From an uncultured Robiginitomaculum sp. (GTDB lineage Bacteria; Pseudomonadota; Alphaproteobacteria; Caulobacterales; Maricaulaceae), in contig CALLXE010000017.1 of the NCBI GenBank assembly GCA_938015875.1, positions 1 to 64,000 of the forward strand: a stretch of DNA of 64,000 nt. Reading direction: 5' to 3'. Made by a program: the position numbers and the translations under genes. The first letter of the stretch is position 1; every line of letters starts with the position of its first letter. Positions 10,208 through 19,174 of this stretch are shown piece by piece. Under the pieces are notes generated by a model. That model saw nothing but the letters and a program-made list of their open reading frames with translations. It searched no databases and was not told the origin of the DNA.

Positions 10208-11389
10208 TTACTTAATCAAGGCGCGGATAACGACTGTACCGGTTTGACCGAAGTCAAGTGTGGCGTCAGTCACTTCGACGACACAAGCATCAGCAGCACA
10301 ATCCAAAGGATATGGACCGGCCGGAACTGACAAGTCAGCGGCGTCAAATGTTGTGACCTGAGCCGCAACAAACTCAAGGTCTGCCGGCAGCGTATCGGAA
10401 AAATCGATATCGGTTACATTTGATCCTGCGTTTGCGCCATTGTTTGTCACTGTAATGACATACTCAACACAAGCGCCCGGGATAGCCAGCGCACCGGCCG
10501 TTGCTGTTGCAGCAAAGTCGCCACAATCAGTGTCGTCTTGAGCGAAGACCTCGACTTCTTTAACAGCGTCCAAATCCGGATTAGCAACAACATATGTGCC
10601 TGTTGCAGCATATTGACCGTCATTTGCGCCGTCATTCGTGCCTGCACCATCGGAATCGATATCCGCAAGAACGTTTTCAGCCGCGCCGGTCAACGTGTTA
10701 CCGCCTGTATCAGCAACAGCCAAAACAGCCGTTGCGCCGGTTGTGCCGTCATTGGCTGTATCAGCAATCAATGTAACGTCAGCTTCGTCCAAATCGTCAA
10801 TCGCGCCCGGAACATCGCTGTCAATGACAACCCAAACCTGCGGTGATGTCGCTGACGGATCAATGCTGCCGGTCGGGGAGATCGTTTCCGTGTTAACGCC
10901 GGAGCCCGGCGTATATGTATAGGCTGTGCCGGCAATATCACCCGGGCCAAAGCCGGGAACGCCATCATCAAAGTAATATGTGATGTTCAGGCCTGTTGTA
11001 TCAAAGTCATCGTCGGTTGCGCTGACGAGGGAAAGGACGTAATCCTGTACGTCATTACCTTCATTGGTCAGCAAAAAGACTAATTCTTGGTCTGTAGAGC
11101 CCGGAACCACTGTCGTCGGCGCCGCCGGCGCAGTGATGGTCAGATCGATCAAACGGTCAACGGTAAAATCCGTCGGCGTGCCTGAACAATCCGTTGTCGG
11201 ACCGGCGACACATGTATCGCTGGTGTCGATAACCGGCTGCGGCGTTGTGCCGACCGTGTATTCAAGGGTAAATGTGTTTTGCACATTCGTACCTGCTGCA
11301 GTACCTGCGGCGTGAGCCGTGCCTGCTGAAAAGGCTGCAAGAGCGGACGCGCCCAACAGACATTTCAAAGTTCTAGATAAGTTTCCCAT
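10208..11389 (-). CDS. Exported DUF11-like protein
   Basis: Start at MGNLSRTLKCLLGASALAAFSAGTAHA with SD AAGGAAAG upstream; repeat-like segments incl. AVKEVEVFAQDD...CVEYVITVTNNGANAGSNVTDIDFSDTLP. Confidence 0.82.
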   Translation of the reverse strand: MGNLSRTLKCLLGASALAAFSAGTAHAAGTAAGTNVQNTFTLEYTVGTTPQPVIDTSDTCVAGPTTDCSGTPTDFTVDRLIDLTITAPAAPTTVVPGSTDQELVFLLTNEGNDVQDYVLSLVSATDDDFDTTGLNITYYFDDGVPGFGPGDIAGTAYTYTPGSGVNTETISPTGSIDPSATSPQVWVVIDSDVPGAIDDLDEADVTLIADTANDGTTGATAVLAVADTGGNTLTGAAENVLADIDSDGAGTNDGANDGQYAATGTYVVANPDLDAVKEVEVFAQDDTDCGDFAATATAGALAIPGACVEYVITVTNNGANAGSNVTDIDFSDTLPADLEFVAAQVTTFDAADLSVPAGPYPLDCAADACVVEVTDATLDFGQTGTVVIRALIK

Positions 11390-11731
11390 TGCACTTTCCT
11401 TCATTAGTGATGGGAAAATATAGCAAAGGGGCTTTAAATAATTCCAAACAACCGTGGTAAACAGACGGTTTACACACCCTACAAGCGTGGGGTGTTTGAA
11501 AGAAATGTAAAAAACCGTCGTGAATTTACGCAGTTTTCGGATTTATGTTGAGGGGTCTCTCGTCTCTCTTGCCGGTGACTTAAGCAAAGGATCAGGTGAT
11601 GTCACGCAAAAATCAGAAGCGCGGTTAGCACTTTCTTTGCAGACGCCCTTAACAGTTTGTAAAAACACCCGTGCCTTCAGACATTACGCCTGACCCCGCA
11701 ACTTTAATCGCGCCTGATACATAACGGCATT

Positions 11732-11761
11732 TATAAAATGCTCTTCTATAAAATGCTTTTC
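11732..11761. repeat. Tandem 15-mer x2 in intergenic region
   Basis: TATAAAATGCTCTTC followed directly by TATAAAATGCTTTTC (14/15 identical). Confidence 0.7.
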
Positions 11762-12514
11762 CGTGCAATCTGCCGCGCAAGGCTTTAGGCCCCATAAGCC
11801 CTGAAAATTTCAAAGATAAGATCGATTGTGCAATCTCTGTCAGAGCGCGCAAATTTATTTTCCCGGGCTTAGGGCCGATTTAAACGCCAAATTATGGACA
11901 AGAAAAGCTTAACCGATTTTACGCTGTTAAGATTTGATAAGGTTAATAAACATCCGGTTAAAGTCCCTGCCCCGTCTGATAATTTTGTAAATTCGGGAAG
12001 CCTAAATCTTAATGAAATATAAGCGAGATATTAACGTCGCAGCGAAGGATTCAGAAAGTTTTAAACATTGTGGAGACAGTCTGAAGTTTATAACCGCCGT
12101 AAATTTACGATTCACCATACAAAAAACTGTACCAAAAAGAGACGATTTACGCCTTGTTAAGAGGCCTCGATTCTCAGGCCGCAAATTTATTTTAAGCGGG
12201 CCAAACGCTATCTGCGCCGCCTCAGTTTTAAGTCAGATTCCTTGGGAAATTTCGAAACTTAAGTGATGTCATATGACGGTGCCATTGCGCACTCTCCATA
12301 CGTAAAACAGCAGAACGCCGGGCATTACAAGGCGTGCCATCCACGGCAGAGCCGGGGGCATATAGAAGGGCTTGCGCGCTGAAATTAAGGGCATATGCAT
12401 TAAGCGTCCCATTGCATAAGGCAGAGCTTCAGGGCTTTTAATAAATAGCACGTCGCCACGCAATGGAGCGCAGACCTCAAAGTTTGCAATCGACCCGATC
12501 AGTTAAAACGACAC

Positions 12515-12549
12515 AAAAAACCCGGCGCGAAAATCAATTCGCGCCGGGT
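12515..12549 (-). terminator. Rho-independent terminator of the 12573-13049 gene
   Basis: 11-bp perfect stem ACCCGGCGCGA/TCGCGCCGGGT, followed on the minus strand by a T-run. Confidence 0.85.
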
Positions 12550-12572
12550 CAAAATTGTGATCTTTAAAAAAG

Positions 12573-13049
12573 CTACTTAAGCAGGCCCTTAAAAGAGAGC
12601 TCGCCGCGCTCGCTTGGCGCAATCTCTTTTGTGACTGTCCAGCGAATATGCGTCAACTCTTCGGCCTTCGCCGGACGCAAACTGCCGTCAACATCAATAG
12701 TCATGACCGTCTCACGCTCTGAAAACGTGCTGCCATTATCCGCAGAGTAAAGCAGAGAGGCGATCTGCGTTTCCGCAGAACCTTCAATATAGGCCACATC
12801 AGAGGGGATCGGCATTGTCAGAACAATGTCGCCGGCCGGCTCGGATTTATCATTTAGATACTGCAGGGCGTAAATCACCTTTTCGCCGGGCGTGACCAAT
12901 TTGGCCTCTTCGCGGGTCAGGACAACTTCACCTGCGGGGTTTTGTGTTCTGACTTCTTTATAAACCTTTTGCTCTGCCGTGAGGGCCGTCGCGCTGACGC
13001 CAAACGCCATAGCGGCAATCACCGCGCTCGTTGAAATTATTCGCAACAT
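12573..13049 (-). CDS. Small exported protein with a single DUF11-like domain
   Basis: Signal peptide MLRIISTSAVIAAMAFGVSATALTA; LVTPGEKVIYALQYLNDKSEPAGDIVLTMPIPSDVAYIEGSA resembles a DUF11 fold. Confidence 0.75.
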   Translation of the reverse strand: MLRIISTSAVIAAMAFGVSATALTAEQKVYKEVRTQNPAGEVVLTREEAKLVTPGEKVIYALQYLNDKSEPAGDIVLTMPIPSDVAYIEGSAETQIASLLYSADNGSTFSERETVMTIDVDGSLRPAKAEELTHIRWTVTKEIAPSERGELSFKGLLK

Positions 13050-13148
13050 AATGATGCTCCTTTCATATCCTGACTAAAGGATAAAAGGGCAGTCTTAATT
13101 TTGTGTAAGCGCCGCTGCTATTTTTAAAGCGCGGCGGGGCTGTCGGGA

Positions 13149-13775
13149 TCAATCAACGGGTCCGGAAGGGCTCGAAAATCCGGCCGACTTTCTCGGCGCG
13201 CGGGCGGCGCGGAGCGCGGAGCCTGCTGAGGCTGCAAAACTTTCAGAGCGGCTGAACTGATTAACGCTTAAGACCGGCGCATCTCCGGTTTTTAGGCTGA
13301 TCGTCATCAACGACCCGAAATCACGGCTTTGCTCCGGTGCGGGACGCTCCCATACATATAGCCGATCCTCATCGCCCAAATTATAAGCCGCCAAAGGCGC
13401 ACCCATTTGCGTTTTTAACCGCGATTCCAACCGCAGGCTTTCATCCGGACCGACAGGCGCATAATCAATAGCGATAAGCCGTCCCGAGCCAAAACTGTTT
13501 TCCAGCTCCCCTATTTTAAGGGTCAGGCGGTCGCCGCGGTCAGTGTCAAAACGGCGCGCAGGCGCAGGAACAATTGCGGCTTTTCCACTGCGGCGCCGCG
13601 TCTCATTTAACGGTTTAAAATCTGTTTCCGATAGGACAGCACTGCTGTCTGCGACCGATTGCCCGATATAAAGGCCCATAATGCTGAACGCATTTTCAGG
13701 CGCGCTTGACTGTGCGGCCGGCATAAAAGCGGCAGCAGCAGCGAATAGTAAAACAGCTGATAGTTTAAATCTCAT
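13149..13775 (-). CDS. Hypothetical exported protein
   Basis: Start at internal Met (MRFKLSAVLLFAAAAAFMPAAQSSA) giving a signal peptide; divergent from cpaB. Confidence 0.6.
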   Translation of the reverse strand: MRFKLSAVLLFAAAAAFMPAAQSSAPENAFSIMGLYIGQSVADSSAVLSETDFKPLNETRRRSGKAAIVPAPARRFDTDRGDRLTLKIGELENSFGSGRLIAIDYAPVGPDESLRLESRLKTQMGAPLAAYNLGDEDRLYVWERPAPEQSRDFGSLMTISLKTGDAPVLSVNQFSRSESFAASAGSALRAARAPRKSAGFSSPSGPVD

Positions 13776-13840
13776 ATCTCCGGATAGCCCGGAAAGTTTA
13801 AAATTTAGCCAATAGTTGCGTAAGTTTTTAACTAAAAATT

Positions 13841-13855
13841 TTAACCGACTGTTAA
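13841..13855. promoter_or_regulatory. Putative CtrA binding box
   Basis: TTAACCGACTGTTAA fits TTAA-N7-TTAA exactly; lies 70 bp upstream of the cpaB ATG. Confidence 0.6.
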
Positions 13856-13924
13856 TGGCAAACCTAAACCCGGCCTTCAAATCTTGTGTGCAAAGCTGCA
13901 ACCAAATCGGGATTTGGGATAATC

Positions 13925-14911
13925 ATGCGCATCAATACAATCGTCACCTTAGGGGCTTCGGCAGCATTCGGCATTATGTCGATATTTTTAGCGCGCAGCT
14001 GGATTAATGATGCGGTGTCCGCCCGTTTTGCGGGAGCTCCTGCCGCGCCGACGTTTAAAGCCCCGCCAAGCATTGAAACAGTTTCAATACTGGTCGCGGA
14101 TATGGATTTGAATTTTGGCGATCGTCTCGAGCCTCAACATCTGCGTCTTGTTAATATGCCCCAAGCGCTGGTTCCGGTCGGCAGTTTTACGGATTTCAAT
14201 TCCATGTTCGGTGATGGCGGTCGCCCGGCCGTTGTCCTGACTCAAATGCGCGCCAATGAACCGATCTTGGATTACAAAATAAGCGGCCCCGGCGGACGCG
14301 GCTCTTTATCCGCCTTGATTAAGGACGGTTATCGCGCGGCGTCTATACGCGTCAATGCCGTCGCCGGCGTATCCGGCTTTGTTCTTCCCGGCGATCACGT
14401 TGACGTGATTTTAACCCGCGATTTGGCAACAGGAGAGCAAGAGCGCCGCCTGACCTCAGACGTTCTTTTACAGAATGTCAAAGTCCTGGGCGCGGATCAA
14501 AGCGCTGACACAACGTCCGGCCAAGTCAAAGTCGCCGGCACGGTCACCCTTGAAGTTTTACCGGCCCAAGCACAAAAACTGGCGCTGGCCACCGATATTG
14601 GCTCCCTGTCATTGACGCTGCGTCAAAACGGCGAAACGCAAATTATGCCAATAACAAGCTTGTCTGAAAAACATCTGACAAGCCCGGTCAAAGCTGCGCC
14701 GGCGCGGGGGCGTTACGCAGCTTCGAAACCGGCGGCAACACGCCCTTACCGCGCGGCGGTTCCTGCCGGCGTTCCGACCGCTAAGGTCAATATTATTCGT
14801 AGCGGCGCCCGCGAAAGCGTCAGCGTCCGCAAAGAAATAATTGAAAAAAACCCTGAAGACTTTGAAGCCCAAACACTGACGCCGGCCCTCGCCGGCGCGG
14901 CAAAAGGATAG
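13925..14911 (+). CDS. cpaB: Flp pilus assembly protein CpaB (RcpC)
   Basis: Start at MRINTIVTLGASAAFG; SAF-like region, YRAASIRVNAVAGVSGFVLPGDHVDVILTRD motif; position in tad locus. Confidence 0.92.
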   Translation: MRINTIVTLGASAAFGIMSIFLARSWINDAVSARFAGAPAAPTFKAPPSIETVSILVADMDLNFGDRLEPQHLRLVNMPQALVPVGSFTDFNSMFGDGGRPAVVLTQMRANEPILDYKISGPGGRGSLSALIKDGYRAASIRVNAVAGVSGFVLPGDHVDVILTRDLATGEQERRLTSDVLLQNVKVLGADQSADTTSGQVKVAGTVTLEVLPAQAQKLALATDIGSLSLTLRQNGETQIMPITSLSEKHLTSPVKAAPARGRYAASKPAATRPYRAAVPAGVPTAKVNIIRSGARESVSVRKEIIEKNPEDFEAQTLTPALAGAAKG

Positions 14912-14914
14912 ATC

Positions 14915-16243
14915 ATGACCGCCAAGTTTTTATCTGCGCTGCTGCTGACATCAGCCTGTGTTTTTTCCGCGCCGGCCTCTGCCAAATCCTGGATTGAAAC
15001 CGCGCCGAGCGGGGAGCGCACCCAAGCCGATGTTACCACCGGCGCTCCGGTTGTGATGCGCACGGACGCAGCATTTTCCGATATTATGGTCGCTGACGCC
15101 AATGTTGCTGACGTTGTGGTTCTGACAGACCGGTCTTTTCACCTGATGGGTAAAACAAGCGGCAAAACAAATATCATGCTTTATGACACCCAAAAGCGGC
15201 TGATTGATATTGTTGATGTGAATGTCGGCTATGACGTCGCGGCGTTGAAAAAATCATTGTTTGAAACTTTCCCCGGCGAGCGCATTGAAGTGCGCCCAAT
15301 GGCGGGCGGCGTTTATCTGTCCGGTAAAGTGTCCGGCATGCCTGTCGCTGAGCGGGCGGTAAAAATCGCCCAAAGATTTGCGCCCAATGATGTCACCAAT
15401 GGCTTGATTATTAAAGACAGCCATCAGGTCTTGCTGGAAGTACGCTTTGTTGAAGCGTCCCGTGAAGCGGTTAAGGGCTTGGGCATCGGCCTTTTGGTCG
15501 GCAGCCCGGACGGCACGATCTCAACCAATCCAAGCGTCGGAACCGGCGGCGGCTTCGGTCAAGCCTTAGTCAACGCCGCCTCAGGAATTTATTCCATTGA
15601 TGTGGCCATAGACGCCCTTGAAGAAAAAGGCATTGTCCGCACGCTGGCCGAGCCCAACCTTGTGGCCATGTCAGGCGAGACGGCAAGTTTTCTGGCCGGC
15701 GGTGAATTTCCGGTTCCGGTTCCGGGCGATAACGGTCAGGTCGGTATTCAATTTCGCCAATTTGGCGTCGGTCTCGCCTTTACGCCGACTGTTCTGGATG
15801 ACGGCATCATCAATTTAAAAGTCAGCCCGGAAGTCAGCCAGCTTGATTATTCGCGCACAGTCGCCATTAACGGCACCGAAGTTCCGGCGCTGACCGTGCG
15901 CCGGGCTGATACTACGGTCGAGCTTCGCAATGACCAAAGCTTTGCCATTGCGGGCCTTTTGCAGAACACTTCATCTGATTCCAAAGCCCAAGTGCCTTGG
16001 CTGGGTGACGTGCCGATTTTAGGCAGCCTGTTTCGGTCAAGCCGTTACACCAAAAATGAAACCGAACTGGTCATTTTAATCACGCCGCGCCTCGTCGCGC
16101 CGGCGTCTGATATTTCTGATCTGGCAACGCCGCTGGATAATCTGTCGACGCCGTCAGACGGCAGTAAATTTCTGCTCGGCGCGCTGGAAGGCCCGGCCGT
16201 TACCGGCGGCCTGTCCGGCACATATGGTCATAGTTTTCAATAG
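14915..16243 (+). CDS. cpaC: Tad secretin CpaC (RcpA)
   Basis: Secretin motifs VPWLGDVPILGSLFRSSRYTKNETELVILITPRLV; BON-like N-terminal region. Confidence 0.94.
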   Translation: MTAKFLSALLLTSACVFSAPASAKSWIETAPSGERTQADVTTGAPVVMRTDAAFSDIMVADANVADVVVLTDRSFHLMGKTSGKTNIMLYDTQKRLIDIVDVNVGYDVAALKKSLFETFPGERIEVRPMAGGVYLSGKVSGMPVAERAVKIAQRFAPNDVTNGLIIKDSHQVLLEVRFVEASREAVKGLGIGLLVGSPDGTISTNPSVGTGGGFGQALVNAASGIYSIDVAIDALEEKGIVRTLAEPNLVAMSGETASFLAGGEFPVPVPGDNGQVGIQFRQFGVGLAFTPTVLDDGIINLKVSPEVSQLDYSRTVAINGTEVPALTVRRADTTVELRNDQSFAIAGLLQNTSSDSKAQVPWLGDVPILGSLFRSSRYTKNETELVILITPRLVAPASDISDLATPLDNLSTPSDGSKFLLGALEGPAVTGGLSGTYGHSFQ

Positions 16244-16252
16244 GAGTGCGGG

Positions 16253-16501
16253 ATGAGATATTTTAAATTAACGGCTGTCCTTGCCGCAACAATTACCGCC
16301 GGATGCGCTACCGCGCAGCCATCTATGCAGGCACATGTAAACAGCGCCGTTAAATCCAATATTGCGGCGCAAGAAATTACGCCGCCGGCTGCGCAAAAAG
16401 CCAACCGCAACATTCCGCAAGACCGCGCCCTGCGTGATGCAGCAAGGCAACGCTATAAGACGGATGCCGTGAAACCGCCAAGCCGAACGGGAACACAATA
16501 G
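16253..16501 (+). CDS. Short putative lipoprotein in the cpaD position
   Basis: 82 aa with lipobox ITAGC; located between cpaC and tadG-like gene. Confidence 0.65.
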   Translation: MRYFKLTAVLAATITAGCATAQPSMQAHVNSAVKSNIAAQEITPPAAQKANRNIPQDRALRDAARQRYKTDAVKPPSRTGTQ

Positions 16502-16569
16502 ACCAAACATATACCGGTCGGGAAACCGGAGGAAAGTTTAAAACGGCGGGGGCCGAAACGGGATATAAA

Positions 16570-18105
16570 ATGACTGACTTCAGAACTTCAAAATTTAAAA
16601 AACTTACCCGCGACACCTTTGGCGGCGTCGCAGTTTACGCCGCGATTACTGCTCCTGTTATGGTCGGCGGTGCGGCCCTATCCGTTGATGTTGCCCGCCT
16701 GCACAATTTGGATCAACAATTGCAAAGCGCGTCAGATGCCTATGCCCGCGCCGCTGCGGCAGAGCTTGACGGGCGCGCGGATTCCATTGCCCGCGCCAAT
16801 CGCGCAATCAACACTTTGGTAAAAAATGATCAAACCTATGCCGCAAGTAAATCAACGGTCAGCATAAGTGCTGCACGGTTTTTAAAAGAGTTGCCGCCCA
16901 ATGATTATGACGCCATTCCGGCAAGCTATGTCACTACCAATCCAAACGAAGCGAAATATGTCGAAATCTCTGTTGCGCCAACGCAGATTGACACGCTGTT
17001 TCCGGCAAAAATATCGCGCGGGATTACCGCGGTAACGCTGGACGCCAAATCCACAGCAGGTTTTGATTTCGGTGTATGCGGCGCGGCCCCTGTATTTGTC
17101 TGTAATCCGTATGAAGGCACGGGGATGAATCTTTACCAAGCGCTGGAGCAGCAATCAGAACGTCGCCGTCAAATTAAATTTCTGACCCCCGGCGGCGGGT
17201 GCGAAGAATTTGCGCCCGGCGTGTTCGGATTTCTTGACCCTTATTCTAAAAACGGCGTCAGCGGCGCAAATATTATCCGCGATAAAATAGCCATTGATAA
17301 AACAGACACGTGTTTTCAAAGTTCCGGTGTGAAACTGCGTCCCGGCCGCATCAGCTCTGTTGCCGATGCGGTGAATGTTCGCTTTGATATTTATAAAGGC
17401 CGTTACAAGCGCTCAAGCTACATGAATGACCCGGCCTTTGCGCCGGCGACGAATGTCACCAAAGGCTATGGCCCGAAATGGTCAAATCGTCACAAGAAAT
17501 ATATCAGTACGAAAAGCTGTGACATGGTGCCGAACGACACCGCCTTGGCTATGCCTCGTGACGCGTGTTTTGAAAATGGAACCTGCACGGATATGGGCGG
17601 CAATATGGGTAACGGAAATTGGGACTTTCTACGCTATATGGAAGTCAATCATAACCGTATGCGCACAATCACAATTGCAGACACGACCTATCATTTTAAT
17701 TATGGATCGCGCACGGTCACGCCGTCGAACCTGCCAAGCCGCTATGAAATGTATCGCTGGGAAATTGATAATGATTGCGTTCCGGGCGCGCTGACTTATG
17801 GCCGCAATGCAAAAACTCCGGAAGAGGGTCGGCCGACCTGCCATGCGACCGGAGCTTATGAGGGCGACATTGACCGCCGCGTCATCACAGTTGCGGTTTT
17901 AAACTGTGACGAACTTTCGATGAATTTTAATATGCATCAAGACTCCCGCGAGAAAGTTCCGGCCGAGGCCTTTATTGATGTCTTTATTACCGAACCGATG
18001 GCCCGCGGGAACGGCGGCAATGACGGTGGGTTTTACGGCGAAATGGTAGGTACGCTTAAGGGTGACAGCACACTGGCCCGTGACCGGATCGCGATGGCCC
18101 GTTAA
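16570..18105 (+). CDS. TadG-like pilus assembly protein (Tad N-terminal domain)
   Basis: FGGVAVYAAITAPVMVGGAALSVDVARLHNLDQQLQSASDAYARAAAAELDG. Confidence 0.85.
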   Translation: MTDFRTSKFKKLTRDTFGGVAVYAAITAPVMVGGAALSVDVARLHNLDQQLQSASDAYARAAAAELDGRADSIARANRAINTLVKNDQTYAASKSTVSISAARFLKELPPNDYDAIPASYVTTNPNEAKYVEISVAPTQIDTLFPAKISRGITAVTLDAKSTAGFDFGVCGAAPVFVCNPYEGTGMNLYQALEQQSERRRQIKFLTPGGGCEEFAPGVFGFLDPYSKNGVSGANIIRDKIAIDKTDTCFQSSGVKLRPGRISSVADAVNVRFDIYKGRYKRSSYMNDPAFAPATNVTKGYGPKWSNRHKKYISTKSCDMVPNDTALAMPRDACFENGTCTDMGGNMGNGNWDFLRYMEVNHNRMRTITIADTTYHFNYGSRTVTPSNLPSRYEMYRWEIDNDCVPGALTYGRNAKTPEEGRPTCHATGAYEGDIDRRVITVAVLNCDELSMNFNMHQDSREKVPAEAFIDVFITEPMARGNGGNDGGFYGEMVGTLKGDSTLARDRIAMAR

Positions 18106-18563
18106 TGATTTACCGTTTTCATAAAGATACGCGCGCCAGCATAAGCGTTGAAGCCGGGCTCGCCCTGCCCTTTCTTATCCTGTTAGGGATGGGCGCGGCG
18201 GACTATTCCAACATGCTGATTTCGCATCATAAAATGCAGGCAAGTCTGACCAATGCCGGCGCTTATCTTGCCCGTGCAGGCGCCGCGCCGGCGTTTGAAG
18301 ATCGTGCAAAAAATTTGGCCGTAACAGGAGCTTTGTCCGGGGGCACGGCAAAGCTTCCCGGCTGGACAAAAGACGACATTACGATTGCCTACAAGACAAC
18401 CGTTAACACCGGCGGCCAATATCGCGGCCTCGACGTCAAAGTCGTTCAAATCTCTACCGCGCTTGATTACCGCGGCTTTGGCCTGGTGAACGCGATTGTG
18501 CCCGGCCGCGTGACCATGACCGACAGTTTTGAAGCGCGTATAAACGGCGGCGGCACGTCATGA
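18105..18563 (+). CDS. TadE/TadG-like pseudopilin
   Basis: RASISVEAGLALPFLILLGMGAADYSNMLISHHKMQ hydrophobic N-terminal helix with conserved Glu. Confidence 0.85.
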   Translation: MIYRFHKDTRASISVEAGLALPFLILLGMGAADYSNMLISHHKMQASLTNAGAYLARAGAAPAFEDRAKNLAVTGALSGGTAKLPGWTKDDITIAYKTTVNTGGQYRGLDVKVVQISTALDYRGFGLVNAIVPGRVTMTDSFEARINGGGTS

Positions 18564-19174
18564 CCCGGCGCAATTTCACCCAAGATCAGTCCGGCATTGC
18601 ATCTGTTGAATTTGCGCTCCTGTCCGGGATTTTGATCGCAGTTACGCTCGGCGCGGTGGAACTGGGCCTTGGCTTTTTGCAATATAACAGCGTGCAGCAA
18701 GCGGCCCGCACCGGCGCGCGTCTGGCCGCCGTCTCTGATCCTGTGGCGTCCGATATGACCGTAATGACCGGCCTTGGCGGCGGAACGTCCGCCGGCGACG
18801 CCATGCCGGCCTATAGCCGGGTTTGCAGCGGAAAAACGCAGCGCTGCTCAGGCGGGCAATACAGCCGGGCGGCTATGAACGCGATTATTACCGGTCCGGA
18901 CAATGACGGAACCTGCGCCGCAACACAAAAAGCGCGGCGCGGACTTTGCGATGTAAAGCCCGGCATTACCCGCCAAAACGTCACCGTAACCTATACGGGA
19001 TCAGGTCTCGGAAAGGCCGGAAATCCTGCAATTTTAGCGCCGCTTGTGACCGTGAAGGTCAGCGATCTAACGTTTGATTTTATCGTTGCTGATGCCTTCT
19101 TGCCCGCAAGTTTTTTAAAAATTCCCGACATAGAAGTCTCGGTTATGGCCGAAGATCTGAGGACTCGATCATGA
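18560..19174 (+). CDS. TadE-like pseudopilin
   Basis: SGIASVEFALLSGILIAVTLGAVELGLGFLQYNSVQQAARTGARLAA. Confidence 0.87.
   Translation: MTRRNFTQDQSGIASVEFALLSGILIAVTLGAVELGLGFLQYNSVQQAARTGARLAAVSDPVASDMTVMTGLGGGTSAGDAMPAYSRVCSGKTQRCSGGQYSRAAMNAIITGPDNDGTCAATQKARRGLCDVKPGITRQNVTVTYTGSGLGKAGNPAILAPLVTVKVSDLTFDFIVADAFLPASFLKIPDIEVSVMAEDLRTRS

Noticed and set aside
12012-12266. 84-aa + ORF in the DUF11 gap
   Set aside because: No RBS, no recognisable motif, atypical composition for this genome; treated as non-coding.
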